Assembly (NCBI RefSeq): GCF_002863305.2 | Contig: NZ_CP136962.1 | Span: 434,001 to 498,000 of the forward strand | Direction: 5' to 3' | Origin: Neisseria perflava | GTDB taxonomy: Bacteria > Pseudomonadota > Gammaproteobacteria > Burkholderiales > Neisseriaceae | DNA: 64,000 bases | Shown here: one piece after another, positions 1-11,343 of the stretch | How the letters are laid out: each line of letters starts with the position of its first letter | Numbering within the stretch: the stretch's first letter is position 1 | Notes under the pieces: model-generated | Database searches by the model: none | The model's input: the letters and a program-made list of their open reading frames with translations, nothing else | Told to the model about the DNA's origin: nothing | Position numbers and translations under genes: made by a program

Positions 1-83
1 ACGTACACTTTGCCTTTTCGGCGGACAATTTGGCAGTCGCGGTGTCGTTTTTTTGCAGTTTTCAGGGATGAGAGGACTTGCAT
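1..83 (-). CDS. rpmJ: 50S ribosomal protein L36 type B, partial
   Basis: The minus-strand frame starts with ATG at 83 and reads [20 protein letters not shown], then RRKGKVYV, to the window edge. This is the N-terminus of the L36 variant that follows L31B in Neisseria. The C-terminal part, which normally has the remaining basic residues, lies outside the window. The start codon overlaps the rpmE2 stop by one base (TAATG), so the two are translationally coupled. It is a large-subunit ribosomal protein and is expected to be co-regulated with rpmE2 by the upstream zinc-responsive site. Confidence 0.85.
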   Translation of the reverse strand, partial: MQVLSSLKTAKKRHRDCQIVRRKGKVY

Positions 84-358
84 TATTTATCCTTTCTGAA
101 AGAAGACATCATGGATTGGTAACGTTGGTTGAACTTGCTGGCGCGGCCTTCGATATTGACGTTGCGTTGTTTGCCTGTGTATACGGGGTGGGACGCGGAA
201 GAGGTATCAAGAGAGAAGAGGGGATACTCTACTCCGTCTTTCCAAACCATGGTTTTTCCGTGGGTATTGGCACATGAACGGATGAGCCATCCTTGGTCTG
301 CGCCGCTGTCGTAAAACAGGACGGTACGATAGTTGTCTGGGTGGATATCAGGTTTCAT
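83..358 (-). CDS. rpmE2: 50S ribosomal protein L31 type B
   Basis: This 91-residue protein begins [17 protein letters not shown] and contains the L31B-typical stretch [10 protein letters not shown]. It is the zinc-independent (C-minus) form of L31: the CxxC zinc ribbon of the housekeeping paralogue is absent and the only cysteine is in RSCANTHGK. In many bacteria such paralogues replace the zinc-binding L31 when zinc is scarce and so free zinc. A perfect Zur-type palindrome in the promoter fits this role. A GGAG ribosome-binding site precedes the ATG, and rpmJ follows with a one-base overlap. Confidence 0.93.
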   Translation of the reverse strand: MKPDIHPDNYRTVLFYDSGADQGWLIRSCANTHGKTMVWKDGVEYPLFSLDTSSASHPVYTGKQRNVNIEGRASKFNQRYQSMMSSFRKDK

Positions 359-374
359 TTCTTTCTCCAGTAAA

Positions 375-389
375 TGTTATGGTATAACA
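375..389. promoter_or_regulatory. Candidate Zur operator
   Basis: TGTTAT-GGT-ATAACA is a perfect 6+3+6 palindrome about 17 bases upstream of the rpmE2 start. It matches the TGTTATNNNATAACA core described for the meningococcal zinc regulator Zur. It abuts the -10 hexamer of the rpmE2 promoter, so occupancy should block transcription when zinc is plentiful. Confidence 0.7.
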
Positions 390-394
390 TTATA
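389..394 (-). promoter_or_regulatory. Promoter -10 of rpmE2-rpmJ
   Basis: The minus strand reads TATAAT here, a perfect -10 hexamer about 31 bases upstream of the rpmE2 ATG. It overlaps the edge of the Zur-like palindrome by one base. No convincing -35 was identified. Confidence 0.5.
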
Positions 395-457
395 CTCTTA
401 GAAAATGAGCAGGCAAGTGTTTTTTGGTTTTTCTTTATCACGGGGTTGCGGCATTTT

Positions 458-466
458 GATAAAATA
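458..466 (+). promoter_or_regulatory. Extended -10 upstream of trkH
   Basis: TGATAAAAT is an extended -10 (TGn plus TAAAAT). The same nonamer occurs upstream of maeB at 9637-9645. A DUS inverted pair lies just downstream, between it and the trkH start. Confidence 0.4.
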
Positions 467-473
467 TGCTGTT

Positions 474-505
474 TCAGACGGCTTTTTTTCATGAGGCCGT
501 CTGAA
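474..505. repeat. DUS inverted pair upstream of trkH
   Basis: A reverse DUS core (TTCAGACGGC, 474-483) and a forward AGGCCGTCTGAA (494-505) form a potential hairpin in the trkH leader. It sits after the putative promoter, so it could attenuate transcription. Confidence 0.6.
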
Positions 506-581
506 TATTTTGTTTTCTGATGATAGGGATATGATGTATTTGTATAAGGGTTTCAGATTGGGCGGTGCGGTAAGCAAGGTT

Positions 582-2027
582 ATGCCGATTATCCATGTAT
601 TGTCCAAGCTGGGGCTGTTGTTTTCACTGCTGTTGGCAGTGCCGACACTGATGTCGTATTTTTATCACGACAGCGCGTTTATCGTGTTTGCCTATACGGC
701 TTTGACGGTATTGTTGGTGTCGTGCGTTACTTGGGTGCTGACTTTGCGTTTCAACCGTGAATTGCGGCCGCGTGACGGATTTACCTTGGTATTGATGCTG
801 TGGCTGGCCTTTGCCGTCGTGGCGGCGATGCCGATTTATTTCTATATGCCGTCCATGAGTTTCACCGATGCGTTTTTTGAAGCGATGTCGGGGCTGACGA
901 CAACGGGGGCAACAGTGATTTCCGGTTTGGATACGCTGGATCCGTCGGTGAATTTTTGGCGGCACATGCTCAACTGGCTTGGCGGTATGGGTATTATCGT
1001 GCTGGCTGTGGCGATTTTGCCGATGTTGGGCGTGGGGGGGACGCAGCTCTTCAAAGCAGAAATTCCGGGTATGGATAAGGAAAGCAAGATGGCTCCCCGT
1101 ATTTCGCAAGTGGCCAAACGGCTGTGGTTTGCCTATGCGCTGACAACTGCTGCGGCTTTTGTATCCTTACATATTGCCGGTATGGGTTGGTTTGATGCCT
1201 TGTGCCATGCGATGTCGGCAGTGGCCTTGGGCGGTTTTTCAACACATGATGATAGCGTTGCCTATTTTGATTCTGTGGCAGTCGAATGGACGTTGATGTT
1301 TTTTACTGTCTGGGGCGGTATCAATTTTGCCAGCCACTTTACTGCGCTGGGCAACCGCTCTTGGTGGGTGTATTGGAAAGATGAAGAATGCCGCACCATG
1401 CTGCTGGTTTTGTCGGGCAGTATTTTGATTTCGGCATTGTATCTGTGGCAGCAGGACGTGTACCAAAGCCTTGGCGAAGCTTTGCGCTTTGTCAGCTTCA
1501 ACTTTGTGTCCATCGGATTGGCCAGCGGTTTCTCTAATGCAGACTTTGCCCAATGGCCGCTGATTGTGTCGTTGTGGATGTTTTTTCTGTCGAACGTATT
1601 GGCAAGTTCAGGCTCTATGGGGGGCGGTATTAAAAACGTGCGTGCGTTGGTATTGTTCAAATTCAGCTTGCGCGAAATGTTGATTTTGCTGCATCCGCGT
1701 GCGGTTCGTACGGTAAAGGTCAACAACCGCTCCATTCCGGATCGCATGGCGCTGACTGTCATGTCGTTCATCTTTATTTACTTTATGACGGTTATCGTAT
1801 TCAGCTTTTTGCTGATGGCGGCAGGCTTGGACTTTTTATCCGCCTTTACGGCAGTCATTGCCTGTATTACCAATGCAGGACCGGGTTTGGGGGCAGTTGG
1901 TCCGTCGCATAATTATGCTGCGTTGAGCGATGTGCAGAAATGGCTGTGTACAGCGGTGATGTTGTTGGGACGCTTGGAGATTTTTACCGTTCTGATTTTG
2001 CTTACTCCGGCATATTGGAAGAAATAA
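582..2027 (+). CDS. trkH: Trk potassium uptake system membrane protein TrkH
   Basis: This is the potassium-translocating subunit of the Trk system. It works in the inner membrane with the cytosolic NAD-binding regulator TrkA, encoded at 58170-59582. The TrkH/KtrB pore-loop signatures are visible: TTTGATV, GGFSTHDDS, GLASGFSNAD and TNAGPGLGAVGPS, which supply the four filter glycines. The conserved GVGGTQLF motif is also present. I chose the ATG at 582 because MPIIHVLSKLG then aligns with the start of E. coli TrkH and gives 481 residues, the usual length. In-frame ATGs at 531 and 534 would add 16-17 residues. A run of seven G at 1034-1040 lies in the coding sequence. Confidence 0.9.
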   Translation: MPIIHVLSKLGLLFSLLLAVPTLMSYFYHDSAFIVFAYTALTVLLVSCVTWVLTLRFNRELRPRDGFTLVLMLWLAFAVVAAMPIYFYMPSMSFTDAFFEAMSGLTTTGATVISGLDTLDPSVNFWRHMLNWLGGMGIIVLAVAILPMLGVGGTQLFKAEIPGMDKESKMAPRISQVAKRLWFAYALTTAAAFVSLHIAGMGWFDALCHAMSAVALGGFSTHDDSVAYFDSVAVEWTLMFFTVWGGINFASHFTALGNRSWWVYWKDEECRTMLLVLSGSILISALYLWQQDVYQSLGEALRFVSFNFVSIGLASGFSNADFAQWPLIVSLWMFFLSNVLASSGSMGGGIKNVRALVLFKFSLREMLILLHPRAVRTVKVNNRSIPDRMALTVMSFIFIYFMTVIVFSFLLMAAGLDFLSAFTAVIACITNAGPGLGAVGPSHNYAALSDVQKWLCTAVMLLGRLEIFTVLILLTPAYWKK

Positions 2028-2038
2028 GTTTGAGAAAA

Positions 2039-2068
2039 AGGCCGTCTGAAATTTCAGACGGCCTTTTC
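2039..2068. terminator. DUS-pair terminator, trkH/galU
   Basis: AGGCCGTCTGAA (2039-2050) and its complement (2053-2064) form a tight stem followed by T residues. It lies between converging trkH and galU and probably ends both transcripts. Confidence 0.75.
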
Positions 2069-2081
2069 ATAATGGCTGGGC

Positions 2082-2945
2082 TTAAGCGTATTGTTTGATC
2101 AATTCTTTGAATTGTTCGCCGGTTTCATGGTGTTTCAAACCGTAAGCCACGGTTGCTTCAAGGTAACCCAATTTGCTGCCGCAGTCGTAGCGTTTGCCAT
2201 CAAACGCATGAGCCAACACAAACTCATGGTCGAGCAGGCGGGCGATACCGTCTGTCAGTTGGATTTCGTTACCGGCGCCGCGGGGCAGGTTGGTCAACAA
2301 GTCAAAAATACGCGGGGTCAGGATGTAGCGGCCGACAACAGCGAGGTTGGAAGGCGCTTCTTCCGGTTTTGGTTTTTCAACAATATTGACTACACGTTGA
2401 TAGCTTTTCAGCTTTTCAACTTCAACGATACCGTAAGAGCCTGTTTGGGAAGGATCAACGGTTTCAACGCCCAAAACACTGTTACCGCTTTGGTTGTACA
2501 CATCAACCATCTGTTTCAATGCACCTTTAGGCGCATCAATCAAATCGTCTGCCAAAATAACGGCGAAAGGCTCGTTACCAACGGCAGCCTGCGCGCACAA
2601 TACGGCATGACCCAAACCCAATGCTTCGGTTTGACGGATGTACATGCAGGTAATGTTGGAAGGCAGGATATCGCGAACGTGCGCCAACAGTTTGTCTTTT
2701 TGACGCAATTCCAATTCGGTTTCCAACTCGTATGCTTTGTCGAAGTGATCTTCGATGCTGCGTTTGTTACGGCCGGTGATAAACACCATTTCGGTACAGC
2801 CGGCTTCAACCGCTTCTTCAACTGCATATTGAATCAGAGGTTTGTCCACAATAGGCAGCATTTCTTTGGGGCTGGCTTTGGTTGCAGGCAAGAAACGGGT
2901 GCCCATACCGGCAACGGGGAAGACGCATTTTTTAATGGGTTTCAT
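2082..2945 (-). CDS. galU: UTP-glucose-1-phosphate uridylyltransferase
   Basis: GalU makes UDP-glucose from UTP and glucose-1-phosphate in the cytosol, for lipooligosaccharide and exopolysaccharide synthesis. The 287-residue protein has the nucleotidyltransferase signature near the N-terminus ([20 protein letters not shown]), followed by [13 protein letters not shown]. It also has ILADDLID, which supplies the metal-binding aspartate, and [19 protein letters not shown]. Length and start match the bacterial GalU family. It stands alone, converging on trkH, with ligA lying downstream of its promoter region on the same strand. Confidence 0.95.
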   Translation of the reverse strand: MKPIKKCVFPVAGMGTRFLPATKASPKEMLPIVDKPLIQYAVEEAVEAGCTEMVFITGRNKRSIEDHFDKAYELETELELRQKDKLLAHVRDILPSNITCMYIRQTEALGLGHAVLCAQAAVGNEPFAVILADDLIDAPKGALKQMVDVYNQSGNSVLGVETVDPSQTGSYGIVEVEKLKSYQRVVNIVEKPKPEEAPSNLAVVGRYILTPRIFDLLTNLPRGAGNEIQLTDGIARLLDHEFVLAHAFDGKRYDCGSKLGYLEATVAYGLKHHETGEQFKELIKQYA

Positions 2946-3072
2946 ATTATTATCCTATTTTAACTATGGGTTTATACCCCAAAAAGTGTAAAGATGTAGT
3001 CGTATGTAACAATAATACCACATGATAAAGTATCAGGCGGTTTGAAAAGGAGAATTGGTCATAGATACTGTC

Positions 3073-5649
<2,577 letters not shown>

Positions 5650-5681
5650 TCATTGCATATCCGCTTTTTAATTGGGGAATT

Positions 5682-6950
5682 TTAAGAGAACAGGCGCAGG
5701 GCTTGTTTGCTGCCGGGTTTGATGCCGACTTTAAGCATTTCTTCCTGACGGGCCAAAACGTAGTTGCGTACGTCTTTGAGCCATTGGGTGGAAACTTCTT
5801 CCATTTGGTCGTTAACCAAATCCAAGCTGAGTTGGCCGGAGAGTTTGACTGCCAAGTCCATAAATTTGTCGAAAGTTTTTTCGCCGGCCGGAACATGCGG
5901 AATATCCAAAAGCATACTGAAACCGCGGTAGGCTTGGTTATCCAACAGAGGATTGGTAAACGGTTTGTTGTCCAAAGTATGGATGGAGAACAATTGAGGG
6001 TTGTTGTTGTCGCCGAAGTGGAACGCGCCGTCTTCACCGAGTTTGAAGCCTGTATCTTCCACGGCGGCACGCAACTCTACGCCGCTGATATTGGAATGGG
6101 AAACCAAGTGAATGGCGATGGTTTGGTCAACACGCGCACAGAATTGGTCGAGGGCTTGCGCGACTTCGGTGAACGCGTCCAAGTCGGTATGCAAAACTTT
6201 GCCGTCCATCAGCTGGGCAAAAGCATCAACCTGTTGGTCAAAGTGTTGCAGCTCTTCACGCGCGGCCAAACCGTTGCGGCTGACAGCCTGAAGGCCCATA
6301 ACGAAGCCTTGGTAGTAAACGCCCGGAATCGGCTCGGCAACGCGGAAATGGTCGTCCATAGTGCAACCGATGATTTGGAAGCGGTGTGTAACGGAAAGGC
6401 GCGGCAGGGCGTGCAATTCTTGGGCTTGTTTCAGGGATATGTAGGCCATGTAGTCGAAGCGCGGGTCAAACCAAGGTAACTCGACTTGAGACAATTCATC
6501 CAAGCTGATCAATGGTACTTGTGCCACAGGCTCGGCTACGGTTTCAACCGGAGCAGAAGCGGCTTCGGAAGGATTTATGGTAATTTCGTTGTTTAAACCG
6601 ATAACGGTGTGTTGGACTTTTTCTTCTGCGGAAAAGTCGTCTTCCACAGTCAGCTCGACATCGGTTTTAAGCTGGGCAGGGTGAGCCAGTTTGGCTTTTG
6701 CCGCGTAGATTTCATCTTGTTCCTGCAGGTTGCGCAATGCCTCTTCGGTTTTTTTATTTTTCTTGATAAACAAACCTTGGCCGCCGGTTTCTTTGCTGTC
6801 GCGGACGTGCTTGGTTTTGCTGGTCAAAAGTGCATCTTTATCGGAATGGCCGAATTGTTCGCGCACTTGTTTGCGGTATTGGTTTTCCTGGTACATGTTG
6901 TAACCGATGACCGCCAAAAGAGCGGCGAGGGCTAAGACGATGAAAATCAT
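5682..6950 (-). CDS. zipA: Cell division protein ZipA-like
   Basis: ZipA anchors FtsZ to the inner membrane at the division site. The protein starts with one membrane segment (MIFIVLALAALLAVIGYNMY). A charged linker follows (about residues 22-150), then a C-terminal domain from about residue 190. That domain holds the FtsZ-binding fold signatures LVSHSNISGVELRAAVEDTG, FHFGDNNNPQLFSIH and YRGFSMLLDIPHVP. Length is 422 residues. Its position next to ligA is conserved in Neisseria and in many gammaproteobacteria. Sequence similarity to enterobacterial ZipA is limited, so the call rests on topology, C-terminal motifs and synteny. Confidence 0.85.
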   Translation of the reverse strand: MIFIVLALAALLAVIGYNMYQENQYRKQVREQFGHSDKDALLTSKTKHVRDSKETGGQGLFIKKNKKTEEALRNLQEQDEIYAAKAKLAHPAQLKTDVELTVEDDFSAEEKVQHTVIGLNNEITINPSEAASAPVETVAEPVAQVPLISLDELSQVELPWFDPRFDYMAYISLKQAQELHALPRLSVTHRFQIIGCTMDDHFRVAEPIPGVYYQGFVMGLQAVSRNGLAAREELQHFDQQVDAFAQLMDGKVLHTDLDAFTEVAQALDQFCARVDQTIAIHLVSHSNISGVELRAAVEDTGFKLGEDGAFHFGDNNNPQLFSIHTLDNKPFTNPLLDNQAYRGFSMLLDIPHVPAGEKTFDKFMDLAVKLSGQLSLDLVNDQMEEVSTQWLKDVRNYVLARQEEMLKVGIKPGSKQALRLFS

Positions 6951-7113
6951 GGAGTAATCACTTTTTAAAAAGGCAGCATTCCGTCTTTTTCAGGGTGCGG
7001 AATCTTGCTGCGTGGGAAGTTCGTTGGAGCCGGACTTTATGCGTCCGAATGAATAGCTGAATTATAACGAAAATAAACGGTTGTGACAGCATTATGTCTG
7101 CCAATCATTGTTC

Positions 7114-7125
7114 AGGCCGTCTGAA
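7114..7125. repeat. DNA uptake sequence downstream of ampD
   Basis: A single perfect AGGCCGTCTGAA lies directly after the ampD stop. It has no inverted partner nearby, so it is an uptake signal and not a terminator. Confidence 0.8.
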
Positions 7126-7127
7126 AG

Positions 7128-7694
7128 TTATCCGCGCCGGATGGGGAAACCTGCTTTTTGAAGGCGAGGCCAATCGAAGAAATGTCCGGGATCGGTTTTC
7201 CTGTCCGGCGCGATGTCCTGATGGCCGGTAACGGCCTGAATCGGGTAATGCTCGGAAATAGCGGTCAGCAAGGCTTGCAGGCTGGTGTATTGTGCTTCGG
7301 TAAAAGGCTCGAAATCGCAGCCTTCCAATTCGATACCGATGGAAAAGGCATTGCATTTTTCTCTGCCTTGAAACGATGATACGCCGGCATGATAGGCCAT
7401 GTCGTCGCAGGAAACGAATTGGACAGTTTCGCCTTTACGGCTGATGAAAAAATGGCTGGAGACGCGCAGGGTGTGGATGATGCTGAAGAAAGGATGCTCG
7501 TCAGGGTTGATTTGGTTGGTAAACAATTTTTCCACTGCTCCCGTGTTGTACTCAAAAGGAGGGAGGGAAATATTATGGAGGACAACCAATGAGATGTCTT
7601 CATCCGGTTCTCGCGGGCTGAAATTGGGCGAATGAGTTTGACGTGCATTCAGCCAACGGCCGTTTTGCCAAGTGTTTTTTGAAGGGGAATTCAT
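7128..7694 (-). CDS. ampD: 1,6-anhydro-N-acetylmuramyl-L-alanine amidase AmpD
   Basis: AmpD cleaves anhydromuramyl-peptides during cytosolic cell-wall recycling. The protein shows the amidase_2 zinc ligands in LVVLHNISLPP and VTGHQDIAPDRKTDPG, where the last motif also carries the catalytic lysine region. FSIGIELEG and MAYHAGVSSFQGR are further AmpD signatures. I set the start at the ATG at 7694 (MNSPSKNTWQNGRWL), giving 188 residues, the normal AmpD length. The longer frame upstream would overlap the divergent mltG gene. A reverse DUS sits directly upstream at 7698-7709. Confidence 0.93.
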   Translation of the reverse strand: MNSPSKNTWQNGRWLNARQTHSPNFSPREPDEDISLVVLHNISLPPFEYNTGAVEKLFTNQINPDEHPFFSIIHTLRVSSHFFISRKGETVQFVSCDDMAYHAGVSSFQGREKCNAFSIGIELEGCDFEPFTEAQYTSLQALLTAISEHYPIQAVTGHQDIAPDRKTDPGHFFDWPRLQKAGFPIRRG

Positions 7695-7697
7695 GGT

Positions 7698-7709
7698 TTC
7701 AGACGGCCT
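7698..7709. repeat. DNA uptake sequence in ampD leader
   Basis: TTCAGACGGCCT lies four bases upstream of the chosen ampD start codon, unpaired. Its position between ampD and its ribosome-binding region is unusual. Confidence 0.75.
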
Positions 7710-7768
7710 TTCGGGGTAGGAAAACATACGTTGGGGAAGGTGGCAGGCTTGGTGGACTTGTTTTCGGT

Positions 7769-7774
7769 TATACT
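7769..7774 (+). promoter_or_regulatory. Candidate -10 of mltG-tmk
   Basis: TATACT in the context TTCGGTTATACTG lies 35 bases upstream of the mltG ATG. A near-identical context (TTCGGTTATAATT) lies upstream of gatC. No good -35 is visible. Confidence 0.35.
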
Positions 7775-7809
7775 GTCGCCCGACACGTTCACAAACCAAG
7801 AATCCTACC

Positions 7810-8805
7810 ATGCTGAAAAAATTGTTGAAATGGCTGGCCGTATTTTTGACGGCATTTGCCGCCGTGGTTGCCGCATTGTTGTTTGTTCCGAAAGACAACG
7901 GCAAACCATACCGTATTACCATTACCAAAAACCAAGGTATCTCTTCCGTCAGCCGTAAGCTGGCTCAAGACGGCATCGTTTATAACCGTTATGTTTTAGT
8001 AGCCACCTCATATGTGATGGGCGTACACAACCAACTTAATGCCGGTTCTTACCGCCTGTCTGCCAAAGTATCGGCTTGGGACATTTTAAAACGCATTAAG
8101 AAAGGCCGTCCTGATTCGGTCAGCGTGCAAATTTTGGAAGGCGCGCGTTTTGCCCAAATGCGCCGTATTATCGACAATACTGCCGACATTGCCCATGACA
8201 CACGTGGTTGGAGCGATGAAAAACTGATGGCCGAAGTGGCACCCGACGCCTTGAGCAGCAATCCCGAAGGACAGTTTTTCCCGGATAGTTACGAAATTGA
8301 TGCCGGCGGCAGCGATCTTCAAATTTACAAAATCGCCTACCGTAAAATGCGGGAAAACCTGCAAGAAGCATGGGACGACCGTCAAAGCGGCCTGCCTTAT
8401 AAAAATCCGTACGAAATGCTGATTATGGCGAGTCTGATTGAAAAAGAAACCGCGCACGAAGACGACCGCGCCCATGTGGCCGCCGTATTCGTCAACCGCC
8501 TGAATATCGGCATGCGCCTGCAAACCGACCCGACCGTTATTTATGGCATGGGCGATGCGTATAAAGGCAGAATCCGCAAAGCCGACCTGCAACGCGATAC
8601 GCCTTACAATACTTATACGCGCAGCGGTTTGACGCCGACGCCGATTGCGCTTCCCGGCAAGGCCGCGCTTGAAGCGGCGGGTCATCCGTCTGATGAAAAA
8701 TATCTGTATTTCGTCTCAAAAATGGATGGTACGGGCTTGAGCGAGTTCAGCCACAATCTTTCTGAACACAACGCTGCCGTACGCAAATATATTTTGAAGA
8801 AATAA
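7810..8805 (+). CDS. mltG: Endolytic murein transglycosylase MltG
   Basis: MltG is an inner-membrane lytic transglycosylase that cuts nascent glycan strands and sets glycan length. The 331-residue protein has one N-terminal membrane anchor (LLKWLAVFLTAFAAVVAALLF), then a LysM-like subdomain. The YceG catalytic domain contains ASLIEKETAHEDDRAHVAAV, in which the first glutamate is catalytic. LQTDPTVIYG, RSGLTPTPIALPG and YFVSKMDGTGLSEFS follow. tmk follows it as in many proteobacteria (mltG-tmk), here after a DUS-pair hairpin. Confidence 0.95.
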   Translation: MLKKLLKWLAVFLTAFAAVVAALLFVPKDNGKPYRITITKNQGISSVSRKLAQDGIVYNRYVLVATSYVMGVHNQLNAGSYRLSAKVSAWDILKRIKKGRPDSVSVQILEGARFAQMRRIIDNTADIAHDTRGWSDEKLMAEVAPDALSSNPEGQFFPDSYEIDAGGSDLQIYKIAYRKMRENLQEAWDDRQSGLPYKNPYEMLIMASLIEKETAHEDDRAHVAAVFVNRLNIGMRLQTDPTVIYGMGDAYKGRIRKADLQRDTPYNTYTRSGLTPTPIALPGKAALEAAGHPSDEKYLYFVSKMDGTGLSEFSHNLSEHNAAVRKYILKK

Positions 8806-8812
8806 ACCGAAT

Positions 8813-8856
8813 AGGCCGTCTGAAACATTTATAATCCCAGTTTCAGACGGCCTTTA
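8813..8856 (+). terminator. DUS-pair hairpin between mltG and tmk
   Basis: Forward DUS at 8813-8824 and reverse DUS at 8842-8853 flank a 17-base loop and are followed by TTTAAATT. It probably terminates or attenuates the mltG transcript before tmk. Confidence 0.6.
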
Positions 8857-8872
8857 AATTGACGATATCTAT

Positions 8873-9499
8873 ATGAAACCCAGATTTATTACCCTTGACG
8901 GTATAGACGGTGCAGGTAAGTCCACCAACCTCGCCGTAATGAAAGCATGGTTTGAGAAACACCAATTGCCCGTATTGTTTACGCGCGAACCGGGAGGTAC
9001 TCCGGCCGGAGAAGCATTGCGTGAAATCCTGCTCAACCCTGCCACCCAAGTCAGCCTGCGTACCGAAACCCTGCTGATGTTTGCAGCCAGACAGCAACAC
9101 TTGGAAACAGTCATTCTGCCTGCCCTGAAAAACGACACGCATGTCGTTTCCGACCGCTTTACCGATGCAACGTTTGCCTATCAAGGCGGTGGACGAGGCG
9201 TTCCCTTGCAAGATATTGCCACGCTTGAGCATTGGGTACAGGGCGATTTCCGCCCAGATTTAACCTTGCTGTTGGACGTGCCTTTGGAAGTGTCAATGGC
9301 ACGCATCAACCAAACGCGCGAGAAAGACCGCTTCGAGCAAGAAGAAGCCGAGTTTTTCAATCGGGTGCGCGAAGTGTATCTGCAACGTGCTAACGAACAG
9401 CCGGAACGCTATGCCGTCATCGACAGCAGCCAAAGTCTGGACGCGGTAAAAAATCAGATTGAAACCGCGCTGGACAGTCATTTTGGATTGAATGTTTAA
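8873..9499 (+). CDS. tmk: Thymidylate kinase
   Basis: Tmk phosphorylates dTMP to dTDP. The P-loop GIDGAGKSTN is at the N-terminus, followed by FTREPGGTPAGEALR, the DRFTDATFAYQGGGRG motif that binds dTMP, and the LID region after RINQTREKDRFEQE. At 208 residues it has the standard length. It lies 67 bases downstream of mltG. Confidence 0.96.
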   Translation: MKPRFITLDGIDGAGKSTNLAVMKAWFEKHQLPVLFTREPGGTPAGEALREILLNPATQVSLRTETLLMFAARQQHLETVILPALKNDTHVVSDRFTDATFAYQGGGRGVPLQDIATLEHWVQGDFRPDLTLLLDVPLEVSMARINQTREKDRFEQEEAEFFNRVREVYLQRANEQPERYAVIDSSQSLDAVKNQIETALDSHFGLNV

Positions 9500-9510
9500 G
9501 TTTAAATAAA

Positions 9511-9522
9511 ATGCCGTCTGAA
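9511..9522. repeat. AT-type DNA uptake sequence after tmk
   Basis: ATGCCGTCTGAA, the dialect typical of the meningococcus/gonococcus group, lies 11 bases after the tmk stop. It is one of a small minority of AT-type copies in the window. Confidence 0.75.
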
Positions 9523-9636
9523 AGAAGGGTAGTGTGGCGAAGAAATATTATTACAGAAGTTTTTAGACATAAAACCAAATAAAACGAAATATCAAAACAA
9601 ATGTAATAAATATCGGTATGCGCCACCAAAAGAACA

Positions 9637-9645
9637 TGATAAAAT
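9637..9645 (+). promoter_or_regulatory. Extended -10 upstream of maeB
   Basis: TGATAAAAT forms an extended -10, about 118 bases before the maeB start, inside a 263-base gap. The same nonamer precedes trkH. Confidence 0.4.
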
Positions 9646-9762
9646 TACGGTCCCTTACAAAGCCGGTCTGTTAACAACCCGACTTTAGAAATTTTAAACG
9701 TCTGAAGCAGCCTGTTTCAGACTTGTTCGCTGTAAAATCTCTCTCGCAAACAGGATCGATAA

Positions 9763-11043
9763 ATGGAAAATTCATTAAAAGAAGCCGCCCTGCAGTTCCA
9801 CGAATTCCCCGTGCCGGGCAAAATCTCCGTTACCCCAACCAAATCTCTGGCCACTTCTAAAGATTTGGCGCTGGCGTACTCTCCGGGCGTAGCCGCTCCT
9901 TGTATGGAAATCCATGCCGATCCGCAAACTGCCTACAAATACACTGCCAAAGGCAATTTGGTTGCCGTGATTTCCAACGGTACCGCAGTGTTGGGTTTGG
10001 GCAACATCGGCGCATTGGCCGGTAAACCTGTAATGGAAGGCAAAGGCGTATTGTTCAAAAAATTCGCCGGCGTTGACGTATTCGATATCGAAATCGATGA
10101 AAAAGACCCACAAAAATTGGTGGATATCATCGCTTCTTTGGAACCGACTTTCGGCGGTATCAACCTCGAAGACATCAAAGCGCCTGAGTGCTTCTATATC
10201 GAACGCGAATTGCGCAAACGTTGCAAAATCCCTGTATTCCACGACGACCAACACGGTACCGCCATCATTACCGCTGCCGCTGTACTGAACGCTTTGCGTT
10301 ATACCGGTCGCAAAATTGAAGAAGCGACTTTGGTGTGCTCCGGCGCAGGTGCGGCCGCGATTGCCTGCTTGAACCAATTGCTGGATTTGGGTTTGAAACG
10401 CGAAAACGTGACCGTTTGCGACTCCAAGGGCGTGATTTACAAAACCCGCGAAGACAAAGACCGTATGGACGAGTCCAAACAGTTCTACGCCATTGAAGAT
10501 AACGGCCAACGCGTATTGGCCGATGCCGTTAAAGGTAAAGACATCTTCTTGGGTCTGTCCGGCGCAAACCTGCTGACGCCTGAAATGCTGAAAACCATGA
10601 ACGAAAAACCAATTGTGTTTGCTATGGCAAACCCAAATCCGGAAATTCTGCCTCCTTTGGCAAAAGAAACCCGTCCGGATGTGGTGATCGGTACCGGCCG
10701 CTCAGACTTCCCGAACCAAGTGAATAACGTATTGTGCTTCCCATTCATCTTCCGTGGCGCATTGGATGTCGGCGCGACCACCATCAACGAAGAAATGAAA
10801 CGCGCCTGCGTGTATGCTTTGGCTGATTTGGCGATGGAAGAGGTAACTGAAGAAGTAGTTGCCGCTTACGGTAAGAAATTTGAATTCGGTGCGGAATACC
10901 TGATTCCTACCCCATTCGATTCCCGCCTGTTGCCTCGTGTTGCTTCTGCTACCGCTAAAGCAGCTATGGAAAGCGGCGTGGCTACCCGTCCAATCGCTGA
11001 TTTGGATGCGTATGCTGCTAAACTGGCCGGTTTGAAATTGTAA
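9763..11043 (+). CDS. maeB: NAD(P)-dependent malic enzyme
   Basis: It catalyses oxidative decarboxylation of malate to pyruvate. The malic N-terminal domain has [15 protein letters not shown], with the conserved tyrosine and the AYSPGV signature. [30 protein letters not shown] and [11 protein letters not shown] carry the metal ligands and catalytic lysine region. The NAD(P)-binding domain has [20 protein letters not shown]. At 426 residues it is the short form: the C-terminal phosphotransacetylase-like domain of E. coli MaeB is missing. Cofactor preference cannot be read from the sequence. It stands as a single gene with a DUS-pair terminator. Confidence 0.92.
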   Translation: MENSLKEAALQFHEFPVPGKISVTPTKSLATSKDLALAYSPGVAAPCMEIHADPQTAYKYTAKGNLVAVISNGTAVLGLGNIGALAGKPVMEGKGVLFKKFAGVDVFDIEIDEKDPQKLVDIIASLEPTFGGINLEDIKAPECFYIERELRKRCKIPVFHDDQHGTAIITAAAVLNALRYTGRKIEEATLVCSGAGAAAIACLNQLLDLGLKRENVTVCDSKGVIYKTREDKDRMDESKQFYAIEDNGQRVLADAVKGKDIFLGLSGANLLTPEMLKTMNEKPIVFAMANPNPEILPPLAKETRPDVVIGTGRSDFPNQVNNVLCFPFIFRGALDVGATTINEEMKRACVYALADLAMEEVTEEVVAAYGKKFEFGAEYLIPTPFDSRLLPRVASATAKAAMESGVATRPIADLDAYAAKLAGLKL

Positions 11044-11068
11044 TCCGGTAAGTAGTATTTGATTGAAA

Positions 11069-11105
11069 ATGCCGTCTGAAAGTTGTATTTCAGACGGCAT
11101 TTTTG
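11069..11105 (+). terminator. AT-DUS terminator of maeB
   Basis: ATGCCGTCTGAA (11069-11080) and TTCAGACGGCAT (11089-11100) form a perfect 12-bp stem followed by TTTTTG. Both arms use the AT-type dialect. Confidence 0.8.
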
Positions 11106-11295
11106 TTTATTGGGTATTTTAGAAATAGCTTAATGCAGTAATTGGAATGAAAAACACGATAAGCTGCTGATTCAACGGAGACGTGGGAATATGGATTGCT
11201 TTTTAAGATAGGTTTCTATTTTTGAGCGGCTTTGATTTTGCAGGGTTTGTACGGGATTAAATACAATATTTTTGCCAGCTTTTTTAAACAACATC

Positions 11296-11327
11296 AGGCC
11301 GTCTGAAATTGGGTTTTCAGACGGCCT
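11296..11327 (-). terminator. DUS-pair terminator of aldehyde dehydrogenase gene
   Basis: Forward DUS (11296-11307) and reverse DUS (11316-11327) form a 12-bp stem 17 bases beyond the stop of the minus-strand dehydrogenase gene. Confidence 0.65.
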
Positions 11328-11343
11328 GAGTGAATGAAACGGT

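Larger units (their letters stand above)
11044..11343. other. Intergenic region between maeB and aldehyde dehydrogenase gene
   Basis: These 300 bases separate the converging genes. They contain two terminators of DUS type (11069-11105 and 11296-11327) with plain AT-rich sequence between them. I see no small gene or RNA. Confidence 0.6.

Noticed and set aside
2091..2963. 290-codon open frame opposite galU
   Set aside because: Antisense shadow of galU; low-complexity Phe/Gln/Val composition with no family match.
7695..7928. N-terminal extension of AmpD
   Set aside because: The longer frame runs across a DUS and into the divergent mltG gene; the 188-residue form matches the family.
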